Assembly (NCBI GenBank): GCA_027061845.1
Contig: JAMOVS010000047.1
Location: 1 to 50,490 of the forward strand
DNA length: 50,490 nucleotides
Direction of reading: 5' to 3'
DNA from: Thermaceae bacterium
GTDB taxonomy: Bacteria; Deinococcota; Deinococci; Deinococcales; Marinithermaceae
The notes under the pieces were generated by a model. That model had not been told where the DNA came from, ran no database searches, and saw only the letters and a program-made list of their open reading frames with translations. The translations under genes were made by a program, and so were the position numbers. Of the stretch, positions 18,322-26,627 are shown piece after piece. How positions within the stretch are numbered: the first letter of the stretch is position 1; each line of letters starts with the position of its first letter.

Positions 18322-19293
18322 TTGAAGAAAGTCCATGTTATCGCATTGGCGGTCTTGCTCCTGGCCGGGCTGGCCGCGGCCAAAACCGTCCGCATCTCCA
18401 TCGCCACCGGCGGCACCGGCGGCGTGTACTACCCGCTGGGCGGGGGCATGGCCGAGATCTGGAGCAAGTACGTTCCCGGCGTCGAGGCCAGCGCCGAGGT
18501 CACCGGCGCCTCGGTGGAGAACGTGCGCCTGGTGGTCTCGGGCAAGGCCCAGGTGGCGCTCGGGACCAGCGGCGTGGTGGTGCAGGCCTACAAGGGCGAG
18601 GGCAAGTTCGAGAAGTTCGGTGCTCAGCCCATCCTGGCCATCGGCGCCATGTACCCCAACGCCTGGCAGTTCGTCACCGTGGCCGAGACCGGCATCAAGA
18701 AGATCCCCGACATCAAGGGCAAGCGGGTCTCCACCGGCGCCCCCGGTTCGGGCACCGCGGTGATGACCCGGGCGATCCTGAAGACGCTCGGTTACGAGCC
18801 GGGCAAGGCCTTCAAGGAGTTCCACCTCTCGTTCGCCGAGCAGGTGGCCGCGCTCAAGGACGGCACCATCGACGTCGGCTCCTGGTCGGTGGGGCTCGGC
18901 CCCGGCTCCTTGATCGACCTCTCGACCACCCGCAAGATGGTGCTCATCTGCATGAGCCCCGAGGAGCAGCAGAAGGTCGAGGCCAAGCACCCCTACTACA
19001 AGCCCTTCACCATCCCCGCCGGGACCTACAACGGCGTCGACTACGACTGCCCCACCGTGGGCACCCCGAACGTGCTCTTCGTCAAGGCGGACATGGACGA
19101 GGACCTGGTCTACCAGCTCACCAAGGCGCTCTTTGAGCACAAGGACGAGCTGGAGAAGATCCACCCCGCGGCCAAGACGATCAGCCCCGAGTACGTCCTG
19201 CAGGCGACCTTGATCCCGCTGCACCCCGGCGCCATCCGCTACTACGAGGAAGCGGGCTACCAGGTACCCGATCACCTGAAGCCCAAGAAGTAA
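18322..19293 (+). CDS. TAXI-family TRAP transporter solute-binding protein
   Basis: A 323-residue exported binding protein. It has a signal peptide (KKVHVIALAVLLLAGLAAA), then the TAXI signature region TVRISIATGGTGGVYYPLGGG, STGAPGSGTAVMTRAIL and the C-terminal IPLHPGAIRYYEEAGY. The family captures small anionic solutes and delivers them to a fused DctQM permease. A Thermus thermophilus TAXI protein was crystallised with glutamate/glutamine, so those are plausible ligands, but specificity is not proven here. It starts with TTG 18322, supported by an unusually complete Shine-Dalgarno. It is the first gene of a three-gene operon. Confidence 0.92.
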   Translation: MKKVHVIALAVLLLAGLAAAKTVRISIATGGTGGVYYPLGGGMAEIWSKYVPGVEASAEVTGASVENVRLVVSGKAQVALGTSGVVVQAYKGEGKFEKFGAQPILAIGAMYPNAWQFVTVAETGIKKIPDIKGKRVSTGAPGSGTAVMTRAILKTLGYEPGKAFKEFHLSFAEQVAALKDGTIDVGSWSVGLGPGSLIDLSTTRKMVLICMSPEEQQKVEAKHPYYKPFTIPAGTYNGVDYDCPTVGTPNVLFVKADMDEDLVYQLTKALFEHKDELEKIHPAAKTISPEYVLQATLIPLHPGAIRYYEEAGYQVPDHLKPKK

Positions 19294-19296
19294 GCG

Positions 19297-19791
19297 ATGC
19301 CGAGGCCCGCCCTGGTCTTCACGCTCGCCGGGGTGGGCCTCCTGCTTGCTTCCTGGCCGGTGCCCGGGATGCTGCTCCGCGTCGACGACCGACCGGTGGC
19401 CTGGCTGCCGCTCGCGGACGGCGAGCGGATCGAGCTCACCTGGGTGCACTCGGTCTCGGGGATCGCGGTGCGCGAGGTCTTCCGCTACCGGGGCGGCACC
19501 CTCTACTTCACCGAGACCCACAACCCCTGGTTCGCCGCCGGCCTCGGCGAGGTGCCGGGGCGGGGGCGGGTGGTCTCGGAGGCGGGCCACGCGGTGGCCA
19601 TCGTGGGGATCGACGAGCCCGCCTGGTCGTTCGTCTTCCGCCTGGGGGCGCCCGAGATCGACCACACCCTCTGGTACCGGGGCCGGCCGCTCCGGCTCGC
19701 GCGTTGCTTCCCGCACCAGCGGCTTTCCTGGGAGAAGGTCCGGCGTCCCTGGCTGCTGGCTAGATTTCCGACGAAGGATCCCTGCCTATGA
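19297..19791 (+). CDS. DUF1850 protein of the TRAP operon
   Basis: A 164-residue protein with an N-terminal hydrophobic segment (LVFTLAGVGLLLASWPV), probably an anchor or signal, followed by a beta-rich domain with ELTWVHSVSG and the TETHNPWFAAGLG segment typical of DUF1850. This family is repeatedly found between TAXI-type binding proteins and fused TRAP permeases, as here, and is presumed to assist the transporter from the outer face of the membrane. Its molecular role is unknown. It lies 3 nt after the binding protein and overlaps the permease start by ATGA. Confidence 0.85.
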   Translation: MPRPALVFTLAGVGLLLASWPVPGMLLRVDDRPVAWLPLADGERIELTWVHSVSGIAVREVFRYRGGTLYFTETHNPWFAAGLGEVPGRGRVVSEAGHAVAIVGIDEPAWSFVFRLGAPEIDHTLWYRGRPLRLARCFPHQRLSWEKVRRPWLLARFPTKDPCL

Positions 19792-21785
19792 TCGCCCGAA
19801 TCGTTGCCCTGATCGCCTGGCTCTTTGTCGCCTTCCAGATCTACACCGCCGGCTACGCCCCCATGACCGCGATCTTCCAGCGGTCGATCCACCTGGGCTT
19901 CGTGCTGGTGCTGCTCTTCCTCACCGTCCCCGTTTCCAAGCGCTTTCCCCCCTGGCTTCGCTGGCTGGTGGACGGCCTCTTGATCGCCGCCACCCTGGTC
20001 ATCGTCGGCTACATCTACACCAACTACGACCAGATCATGGACCGCTTCGGCTGGTGGGAGCCCACCGACGTCTGGCTCGGGGTGGTGGCCGTCCTGCTGG
20101 TGCTCGAGGCCACCCGCCGGGCGATCGGCTGGCCGATGACCCTGATCGCCCTCTTCTTCCTGGCCTACGCCTACTTCGGCCCCTACTTCCCCGGGGTCTT
20201 CTCCCACAAGGGCTACGAGCTCGAGCGGCTGGCCACCCAGCTCTACCTCACCACCGAGGGGATCTTCGGGCTGCCGCTCGGGGTGGCGGCCACCTTCGTC
20301 TTCATCTTCATCCTCTTCGGTGCCCTGCTCGAGGCCACCGGGGCGGGCAAGTTCTTCATCGACCTGGCCTACGCCCTGGCCGGCCAGAGCCGCGGCGGTC
20401 CCGCCAAGGCCAGCGTGATCAGCTCCGCCTTCATGGGCAGCCTCTCGGGCTCGGCGATCGCCAACGTGGTCACCACCGGCGCCTTCACCATCCCGCTGAT
20501 GCGCAAGCTCGGCTACCGCCCGGAGGAGGCCGCCGGGGTCGAGGCGGCGGCCAGCACCGGCGGCCAGATCATGCCCCCGATCATGGGGGCGGGGGCCTTC
20601 CTGATCGCCGAGTACACCGGGGTGCCCTACCTGGAGATCGTCAAGCTCTCGGTGATCCCGGCGATCCTCTACTTCTTCACCGTCTACCTCTTCGTCGACG
20701 CGATCGCCGCCAAAAGGGGCATGACCGGGTTGCCCCGGAGCCAGCTCCCCAAGGTCTCCAAGGTGCTCGCCGAGGGCTGGCACTACCTGCTGCCGCTTTT
20801 CATCCTGATCTACTACCTGGTCAAGAACGTCTCCGCCATGAAGGTGGGCTTCATCGGCGTTTTGGCGGTGGTGCTCTCGGCGAACCTGCGGGCGAAGCCG
20901 GGCGGTGCCCCCGGGCTCCGGGCGCTCCACTACGCCTACCACCTCTTGATGCTCGGATTCCTGCTCTACGTCGGCATGCAGAGCCGCCAGGGGATCAGCC
21001 TGACCCAGTTCTACGCCCTGATCGGGGGCACGCTGCTCTCCACCCTCTCGCCGCTCTCCCCGCTCTCGCTTTTCCGCCTGGCCGAGGCGCTGGTGGTCGG
21101 GGCCAAGGCGGCGATCCCGGTCTCGGTGGCCACCGCCGCCGCCGGCATCGTGGTCGGGGTGGTGGGGCTCACCGGCGTGGGGCTCAAGTTCTCCGGACTG
21201 GTGCTCTCGGCCTCGGGCGGGATCACCTTGGTGGCGCTCATCTTGGTGGCGCTCGCGAGCCTGGTGCTGGGGATGGGGCTGCCGGTGACCGCCAGCTACA
21301 TCGTGCTGGTGATCCTCGCCGGTCCCGCGCTCGCCGACCTCGGGGTGCCCCTGATCATCGCCCACCTGGTGGTCTTCTGGCTGAGCCAGGACTCCAACGT
21401 CACCCCGCCGGTGGCGCTGGCCGCCTACGCCGCCAGCGGCCTGGCCGGGGCTGACCCGATGAAGGCCGGGTTCATGGCCTGGAAGTTCGCCAAGGGCCTC
21501 TACCTGATTCCCCTTTTGATGGTCTACCGTCCCGGCATCATGCTGCAGGGCGGCGCCTTCACCGTGGCCAAGGACCTGACCCTGGGCCTGATCGCGCTGG
21601 TGGCCTTCGTGGGGGTGCTGGAGGGCTTCCTGCTGCGACCGCTGCCGCTGGCGGTGCGGGCGCTCCTGCTGCTCGGCGGCGTCTTGATCTTTTCCCCCGG
21701 GCTCGGCCTCGAGTTCCTGGGGGGCGCGATCGTGGTCGCCACCCTGGTCTACGTCTGGCTGACCGGTCGGTCAGTTTCGAGGTAA
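19788..21785 (+). CDS. TRAP transporter fused permease (DctQM-type, 4TM/12TM)
   Basis: A 665-residue integral membrane protein in which the small Q and large M subunits are fused, as is usual for TAXI systems. The first ~130 residues hold about four helices. The M part has signature blocks such as SSAFMGSLSGSAIANVVTTGAFTIPLM, EAAASTGGQIMPPIMGAGAFL and SLVLGMGLPVTASYI. It drives secondary, ion-coupled uptake with the upstream binding protein. The 3' end carries the operator-like palindrome of the next gene. Confidence 0.93.
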   Translation: MIARIVALIAWLFVAFQIYTAGYAPMTAIFQRSIHLGFVLVLLFLTVPVSKRFPPWLRWLVDGLLIAATLVIVGYIYTNYDQIMDRFGWWEPTDVWLGVVAVLLVLEATRRAIGWPMTLIALFFLAYAYFGPYFPGVFSHKGYELERLATQLYLTTEGIFGLPLGVAATFVFIFILFGALLEATGAGKFFIDLAYALAGQSRGGPAKASVISSAFMGSLSGSAIANVVTTGAFTIPLMRKLGYRPEEAAGVEAAASTGGQIMPPIMGAGAFLIAEYTGVPYLEIVKLSVIPAILYFFTVYLFVDAIAAKRGMTGLPRSQLPKVSKVLAEGWHYLLPLFILIYYLVKNVSAMKVGFIGVLAVVLSANLRAKPGGAPGLRALHYAYHLLMLGFLLYVGMQSRQGISLTQFYALIGGTLLSTLSPLSPLSLFRLAEALVVGAKAAIPVSVATAAAGIVVGVVGLTGVGLKFSGLVLSASGGITLVALILVALASLVLGMGLPVTASYIVLVILAGPALADLGVPLIIAHLVVFWLSQDSNVTPPVALAAYAASGLAGADPMKAGFMAWKFAKGLYLIPLLMVYRPGIMLQGGAFTVAKDLTLGLIALVAFVGVLEGFLLRPLPLAVRALLLLGGVLIFSPGLGLEFLGGAIVVATLVYVWLTGRSVSR

Positions 21786-21788
21786 ACT
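21759..21788 (+). promoter_or_regulatory. Promoter with overlapping palindromic operator-like site, MFS gene
   Basis: CTGACCG-GT-CGGTCAG (21759-21774) is a perfect 7+7 inverted repeat with a 2-nt centre. It overlaps the place of the -35, 17-18 nt before TAAACT (21783-21788). ATG 21799 lies 10 nt further on, so the leader is only a few nucleotides. The geometry suits a TetR/AcrR-type repressor site. No regulator gene is adjacent. Confidence 0.6.
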
Positions 21789-21798
21789 GGCCGGCGGC

Positions 21799-22986
21799 AT
21801 GCCGGCGCTCCTCAAGGACCCCCGTTACCGCGCCTACTGGCTGGCCCTCTTCTTGAGCCAGCTGGGCGGCTGGATGCAGGCCACCGCCCTGGGCTGGCTG
21901 GTGCTCGAGCTGACCGGCAGCGCCGAGCGGCTCGGCTTCGTGCTCGGGGTGCTCTTTTTGCCCTCGCTCTTCTTCACCCTGCCGGGCGGGGCCCTGGCCG
22001 ACCGCTACCCCCGGGCGCGGCTGCTCTTTCTCCTGGAGCTTTCGCTCGCCGTCCTGGTGCTTTTGCTGGCGGTCGCGCTTTCGCTGGGGGCGGTGAGCTT
22101 TTCCGGGCTCTTGCTCTACGCCGTGCTCTACGGCAGCGTCTCCGCCCTCGAGGTCCCCACCCGCCAGGCCCTCACCGCCGAGCTCGCCGGAAGGCGGCGG
22201 GTGGGGGAGGCGCTCGCCCTGAACGCGTTTTCCTTCAACGTCGCCCGGATGACCGCCCCGGTGGCGGCCGGGTTCTTGATCGCCCGCGCCGGGACCGCGA
22301 GTGCCTTCTGGGTGAACGCGGTCTCCTTTTTGCCGCTGCTCTGGGTGCTCTACCGGCTCCCGGGCCGGGCCCCGGCGCGCCGGCGGGGGCCCTGGAGCAA
22401 GGAGCTCGCCGAGGGGCTCGCCTACGCCCGCAAGACCCCGCTGGTGGCCCAGATCCTCCTGCTCGTCTTCTTCGTCGCCACTTTCGGCATCAACTTCCAG
22501 ACCCTGGTGCCCGCCTACGCCCGGTTGGTGCTCGGCCTCGGGGCCGAGGGCTACGGCTTTTTGATGGGCTCGCTGGGTGCCGGGGCGCTCCTGGGGGCGC
22601 TTTTGCTCCTGAAGAGCCCGGTGGTCCGGCCCCGGCGCTCGCTATTCGGGAGCGCCCTCCTGGGCGCGGCGCTCTTCCTGCTCTCCTTCGCCCGGGGACC
22701 CTACGGGGCGGCGGTCCTGCTGGCGCTGGCCGGGCTGGCCATGGTCTTCGTCCTGACCGGGGCCAACACCACCTTGCAGACGATCGTCCCCGAGCACCTC
22801 CGGGGCCGGGTGGTGGCGCTTTACTCGCTGGTGCTGATGGGCTCGGGGCCGCCCGGCATGTACCTGACCGGACTGGCCTTCGACCTGGTCGGGGTCTACG
22901 CGCCGCTTTTGCTGGGCGGGATCGTGCTTTTGGGCACCTTGTTCTTCATGACCCGCCCCTGGCCTTCGAAGATCGTGCCGGTGTAG
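21799..22986 (+). CDS. MFS transporter, EntS/MFS_3-like exporter
   Basis: A 395-residue protein with about 11-12 hydrophobic segments. The N-terminus (RYRAYWLALFLSQLGGWMQATALGWLVLELTGS) and the GGALADRYPRARLL loop match the enterobactin-exporter-like MFS_3 branch, in which the A-motif is GxLADRxxRR-like. Substrate is unknown; family members export drugs, siderophores or metabolites. It has its own promoter with a palindromic site. Its last 41 nt overlap the 3' end of the convergent wecB. Confidence 0.85.
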   Translation: MPALLKDPRYRAYWLALFLSQLGGWMQATALGWLVLELTGSAERLGFVLGVLFLPSLFFTLPGGALADRYPRARLLFLLELSLAVLVLLLAVALSLGAVSFSGLLLYAVLYGSVSALEVPTRQALTAELAGRRRVGEALALNAFSFNVARMTAPVAAGFLIARAGTASAFWVNAVSFLPLLWVLYRLPGRAPARRRGPWSKELAEGLAYARKTPLVAQILLLVFFVATFGINFQTLVPAYARLVLGLGAEGYGFLMGSLGAGALLGALLLLKSPVVRPRRSLFGSALLGAALFLLSFARGPYGAAVLLALAGLAMVFVLTGANTTLQTIVPEHLRGRVVALYSLVLMGSGPPGMYLTGLAFDLVGVYAPLLLGGIVLLGTLFFMTRPWPSKIVPV

Positions 22987-24094
22987 GCGGCGACCAGTCC
23001 TCGGGGCGCTCCGCGAGGCCCAGCCGCCAGGCCACCGCCCGGGCCACCCGGAGGGCCGCCCGGCCGTCGCCGAAGGGGTTTTCTTCGGGGGTTCTTTCCG
23101 GGCCCTCGAGGAGGAGCCTTTGCACCTCTTCTTCGATCGCCTCGGGGTCGGTGCCGACCAGGAAGAGGTGGCCGCTTTCCACCCCCTCGGGCCGCTCGGT
23201 GACGTTCCGCACCACCGCGACCGGCACCCTTAGGGCGGCGCCTTCCTCCTGCAGGCCGCCGGAGTCGGTGACCACCAGACGGCTTCGCTTAAGCAGCGCG
23301 GCCATGGGGCCGTAGGGCAGCGGCTCGATCAAGCGGAAGTTGGGAACGTCCTCGAGCGCCGGGTAGACCGCCTCCCGCACCACCGGGTTCTTGTGCACCG
23401 GGTAGACGAAAGTGAAGTTGGGAAAGCGGCGGGCCAGGTTTTTAAGGGCGCCGGCGATCGCCGGAAGCTTTTCCCAGTTCTCCCGCCGGTGCAGGGTGAC
23501 GAGCACATAGGGGCCCTCCCCGAGCCCCTCGGGCAGCCGGCCCACCCGGGCCGCCTCCAGGATGGCGTCGATCCCGGTCTGGCCGGTGACCAGCACCTCC
23601 TCGCCCGAGCGCCCCTCCGCTTTTAGGTTTTCCCGCGCCTTTGGGGTGGGGGCGAGGAGGAGGTCGGCGAGGGCGTCGGTGAGCTTGCGGTTGGCTTCCT
23701 CGGGGAAGGGCTCTTTCAGGTTTTTGCTCCGGAGCCCCGCCTCCACGTGGCCCACCGGAAGGCCCTCCAAAAAGGCGGCCCAGGCCACCGCGAAGGTGGT
23801 CAGGGTGTCGCCGTGGACCAGGACGTAGTCGGGGGCGAGCTCCTGGAGCGCCTCGGCGGCGGCGGGGACGATGCGGCCGGCGAGCTCGGGCAGGGCCTGG
23901 CGCGGGCGCATGGCCTTTAGGTCCTTCGCCACCGGGAGCGTGAAGAGCGAGAGGGCGTCCTCGAGCTGCTCCCGGTGCTGACCGGTGAGCAGGACGACGG
24001 GCTCGATCCCGGGCTCTTCAAGGAGTGCCCGGTAGACCGGGGCCATCTTGATCGCCTCCGGCCGGGTGCCGAAGGCGAGCACCACCCGCCTCAC
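22946..24094 (-). CDS. wecB: UDP-N-acetylglucosamine 2-epimerase (non-hydrolysing)
   Basis: A 382-residue GT-B-fold epimerase interconverting UDP-GlcNAc and UDP-ManNAc for surface polysaccharide synthesis. Visible motifs are FGTRPEAIKMAP at the N-terminus, VHGDTLTTFA, HVEAGLRSKNLKEPFPEEANR, TLHRRENWE and VTDSGGLQEEGAALRVP. The C-terminus is extended by a Pro/Arg-rich tail that overlaps the MFS gene on the other strand. It overlaps the wecA-like gene upstream by ATGA. Confidence 0.95.
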   Translation of the reverse strand: MRRVVLAFGTRPEAIKMAPVYRALLEEPGIEPVVLLTGQHREQLEDALSLFTLPVAKDLKAMRPRQALPELAGRIVPAAAEALQELAPDYVLVHGDTLTTFAVAWAAFLEGLPVGHVEAGLRSKNLKEPFPEEANRKLTDALADLLLAPTPKARENLKAEGRSGEEVLVTGQTGIDAILEAARVGRLPEGLGEGPYVLVTLHRRENWEKLPAIAGALKNLARRFPNFTFVYPVHKNPVVREAVYPALEDVPNFRLIEPLPYGPMAALLKRSRLVVTDSGGLQEEGAALRVPVAVVRNVTERPEGVESGHLFLVGTDPEAIEEEVQRLLLEGPERTPEENPFGDGRAALRVARAVAWRLGLAERPEDWSPPTPARSSKARGGS

Positions 24095-25176
24095 GCTTCC
24101 CTCCGGCGCCGCCAGGCGACGAACAGAAGCAGCCCTCCAGAGATCAGGGCGCTGGCCACGATCGCCGCCGGGGGGATGCCCTGGAGGACGAGGGCAAAGG
24201 TCACCGCCGCCAGGGTGAGCGTCCAGAGCACCATCACCGCCCGCCAGGTGGAGAGGCCCCGCTCCAGGAGGGTGTGGTGCAGGTGGTCCCGCCCTGGGGA
24301 GGAGAGCGGGTTCTTGCCGGCGAGGAGGCGTTTGGTGAAGACCAGGGTGGTGTCCAGGATGGGCACCGCCAAGAGGAGCGCCACCGGTACCAGGGAGAAG
24401 ACGGTGGTCACCTTGACGTAGCCGAGGATCGCCGCCGTCGCCAGCACGTAGCCGAAGAAGTAGGCGCCGGCGTCGCCCATGATGATCTTCGAGGGGGGCA
24501 GGTTGTGGCGCAAGAACCCGAGCGCCGCCCCGGCCAACGCGGCCAGGATCAGGGTGGCGGCGGCCCGGGTTTCGTACTGGGCGCTGGCGAAGAGCAGCCC
24601 CACCGAGGTGATCAGCGCGATGCCGCCGGCCAGCCCGTCCAGGCCGTCGATCAGGTTCATCGCGTTGGTGATGCCGACGATCCAGAGCCAGGTCAGGGCA
24701 AACGAGAGCAGGGGGTCGATCGGGCTGCCGAAGGCGGCCTCGATGCGCACCCCGGCGGCGTAGGCGAGCAGGGCCGCCAGGGTCTGGGCCAGCAGGCGTA
24801 TCCAGGGGGAGAGCCCGTACTGGTCGTCGAGGAAGCCCACGAACAAGAGCAGCGTGCCCCCCAGCAAAATGGCGAAGAGCTGGATCAGGACGTCGTCCAC
24901 CACGATGGGACGGATCATCGCCGCCACCGCCAGCGACCCCACCACCCCGGCGTAGACCGCCAGGCCCCCGGCGTTGGGCAGCTGGCCCCGGTGCTGGCGC
25001 CGGCCGCCGCCCTCGTCGGCCCAGCCCACCCGCAGGGCGAAGGCCCGCACCCGGGGGGTGAAGTGCCAGGTAAAAAGGGCCGCCAGCAGGAAGGTCAGCA
25101 CCACCACCTTCCAGCCGCTGCCCTCGGGGTCGGCCACCCCGAGCTGGTGAAAGAGCCGCGCCAGGGGTTCCGGCAT
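24091..25176 (-). CDS. Polyprenyl-phosphate GlcNAc-1-phosphate transferase (WecA/MraY-like family 4)
   Basis: A 361-residue membrane protein with about ten or eleven helices. It carries the superfamily motifs FVGFLDDQYGL (DDxx), ITNAMNLIDGLDGLAGG, MGDAGAYFFGY and a C-terminal histidine-rich GRDHLHHTLLERG typical of the WecA/TagO branch rather than MraY. It transfers GlcNAc-1-P (or a related sugar phosphate) from UDP-sugar to undecaprenyl phosphate, starting surface glycan assembly. It is coupled to wecB and starts 3 nt after upp. Confidence 0.92.
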   Translation of the reverse strand: MPEPLARLFHQLGVADPEGSGWKVVVLTFLLAALFTWHFTPRVRAFALRVGWADEGGGRRQHRGQLPNAGGLAVYAGVVGSLAVAAMIRPIVVDDVLIQLFAILLGGTLLLFVGFLDDQYGLSPWIRLLAQTLAALLAYAAGVRIEAAFGSPIDPLLSFALTWLWIVGITNAMNLIDGLDGLAGGIALITSVGLLFASAQYETRAAATLILAALAGAALGFLRHNLPPSKIIMGDAGAYFFGYVLATAAILGYVKVTTVFSLVPVALLLAVPILDTTLVFTKRLLAGKNPLSSPGRDHLHHTLLERGLSTWRAVMVLWTLTLAAVTFALVLQGIPPAAIVASALISGGLLLFVAWRRRREA

Positions 25177-25179
25177 TCT

Positions 25180-25812
25180 TTACTTGGTTCCGTAGATGCG
25201 GTCGCCGGCGTCGCCGAGGCCGGGCACGATGTAGCCCTTCTCGTTAAGCCGTTCGTCCACCGCCGCCACCACGATCTCCACCTCCGGGTGGGCCTTGTGC
25301 ACCCGCTCGATGCCCTCGGGGGCGGCGATGATGTTCATCAGCTTGATCGAGTCGGCGCCCTGACGCTTCAAGATCTCGAGCGCCCGCACCGCCGAGCCGC
25401 CGGTGGCCAGCATCGGGTCGGTGAGGAAGACCCGGCGGGCGCCGATGTCCTCCGGGAGCTTGGCGTAGTACTGCACCGGCTCCAGGCTCTCGGGGTCGCG
25501 GTAGAGGCCGATGTGCCCCACCTTGGCGGCGGGGATGAGCCGGAGGATGCCGTCCACCATCACCAGGCCGGCCCGCAATATCGCCACCAGGGCGAGCTTC
25601 TTCCCGGCCAGCACCTTGACCCGGGCGGGGGCGACCGGGGTCTCGACGATCTTTTCCGTGAGCTCGAGGTCGCGGGTGGCCTCGTAGGCCATCAGCATGC
25701 TGACCTCGGCCATCAGCTCGCGGAAGTCCTTACTGCCGGTGCGCTTGTCCCGGAGCAGGGCAAGCTTGTGCTGCACCAAAGGGTGGTCCACCACCGTCAC
25801 CTTGCCGCTCAT
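25180..25812 (-). CDS. upp: Uracil phosphoribosyltransferase
   Basis: A 210-residue PRTase that converts uracil and PRPP to UMP. It has [14 protein letters not shown], the PRPP loop [16 protein letters not shown] and the uracil-binding C-terminal end [16 protein letters not shown]. The ORF track opens at 26307, antisense to exonuclease III. ATG 25812 is chosen because the family starts [16 protein letters not shown] there. It heads a probable operon with the glycan-initiating transferase and wecB, both users of UDP-sugars. Confidence 0.96.
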   Translation of the reverse strand: MSGKVTVVDHPLVQHKLALLRDKRTGSKDFRELMAEVSMLMAYEATRDLELTEKIVETPVAPARVKVLAGKKLALVAILRAGLVMVDGILRLIPAAKVGHIGLYRDPESLEPVQYYAKLPEDIGARRVFLTDPMLATGGSAVRALEILKRQGADSIKLMNIIAAPEGIERVHKAHPEVEIVVAAVDERLNEKGYIVPGLGDAGDRIYGTK

Positions 25813-25819
25813 CCCTTCG

Positions 25820-25848
25820 AGGCTACCATCCGCCCGCGCTTTTAGAGT
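25820..25848. promoter_or_regulatory. Divergent leaderless-type promoters of upp and xth
   Basis: Within the 42-bp gap the minus strand has TAGCCT (25820-25825) 7 nt before the upp ATG. The plus strand has TAGAGT (25843-25848) 6 nt before the xth ATG. No -35 stands out for either. The AAGGG next to the upp ATG is too close to act as a normal ribosome-binding site. Confidence 0.5.
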
Positions 25849-25854
25849 GGGAGC

Positions 25855-26616
25855 ATGCTGAGGGTCGCGAGTTGGAACACCAACGGCATTCGCGCGGCGA
25901 TTCGAAAGAGTTTCTGGGACACGGTGCGGGACCTGAAGCCCGACCTCCTCGGCATCCAGGAGATCAAGGCGAGCGAGCCCCCCGGGATCCCGGAGGACCT
26001 CGCGGACTACCGCTGGTTTTGGAATCCGGGGGAGAAGAAGGGCTACGCCGGCACCGCCGTGCTCTATAAAAGGGAGCCGCTGGCGAAGAAGAACGGCCTC
26101 GGCATCCCCGAGTTCGACGCCGAGGGCCGGGTGCAGACGCTGGAGTTCGAGCGCTTTTTCCTGGTCAACGCCTACTTCCCGAACGCCGGCCGCGGCCTGC
26201 CGCGCCTCGACTTCAAGCTCGACTTCAACCGGGCGATCGAGGCTTATCTCGAGTCGTTGAGGAGGCAAAAGGGCGTGATCCTGGTCGGGGACCTGAACGT
26301 CGCCCACCGGGAGATCGACCTGGCAAGGCCCAAGGACAACGTGAAAAACGCCGGCTTCACCCCAGAAGAGCGCTCCTGGATCGACGCCTTCTTAAAAAAG
26401 GGCTGGATCGACACCTTCCGCTACCTGAACCCCGAGGCCACCGGGGCCTACACCTGGTGGAGCTACCGCTACCGGGCCCGCGAGAAGAACATCGGCTGGC
26501 GGGTCGACTACGTGATCATCAGCGAGGACCTGCTTCCCTACCTGAAGCGGGCGTACATTTATCTCAATACCCGGGCCTCCGACCACGTGCCGGCGGTGGC
26601 CGAGTTCGACCTGTAA
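25855..26616 (+). CDS. xth: Exodeoxyribonuclease III / AP endonuclease
   Basis: A 253-residue EEP-fold nuclease for base-excision repair. The metal and catalytic residues are recognisable: [10 protein letters not shown] (Asn), GIQEIKAS (metal Glu), VNAYFPNAG (Tyr), [13 protein letters not shown] (Asp/Asn) and the closing [11 protein letters not shown] (Asp-His). The [19 protein letters not shown] segment is the usual DNA-binding/metal region. Length is normal for the ExoIII/APE1 family. It is followed 11 nt later by the aminotransferase, which may be co-transcribed. Confidence 0.95.
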   Translation: MLRVASWNTNGIRAAIRKSFWDTVRDLKPDLLGIQEIKASEPPGIPEDLADYRWFWNPGEKKGYAGTAVLYKREPLAKKNGLGIPEFDAEGRVQTLEFERFFLVNAYFPNAGRGLPRLDFKLDFNRAIEAYLESLRRQKGVILVGDLNVAHREIDLARPKDNVKNAGFTPEERSWIDAFLKKGWIDTFRYLNPEATGAYTWWSYRYRAREKNIGWRVDYVIISEDLLPYLKRAYIYLNTRASDHVPAVAEFDL

Positions 26617-26627
26617 GGGAGGAAGCG

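Noticed and set aside
18223-19716. N-terminal extension making the acyl-CoA dehydrogenase 883 residues
   Set aside because: The added part is antisense to the TAXI binding protein gene and low-complexity. The family start and a promoter are at 18222.
19503-21365. 620-residue minus-strand ORF opposite the TRAP permease
   Set aside because: Charged low-complexity shadow of a membrane-protein gene; no independent signals.
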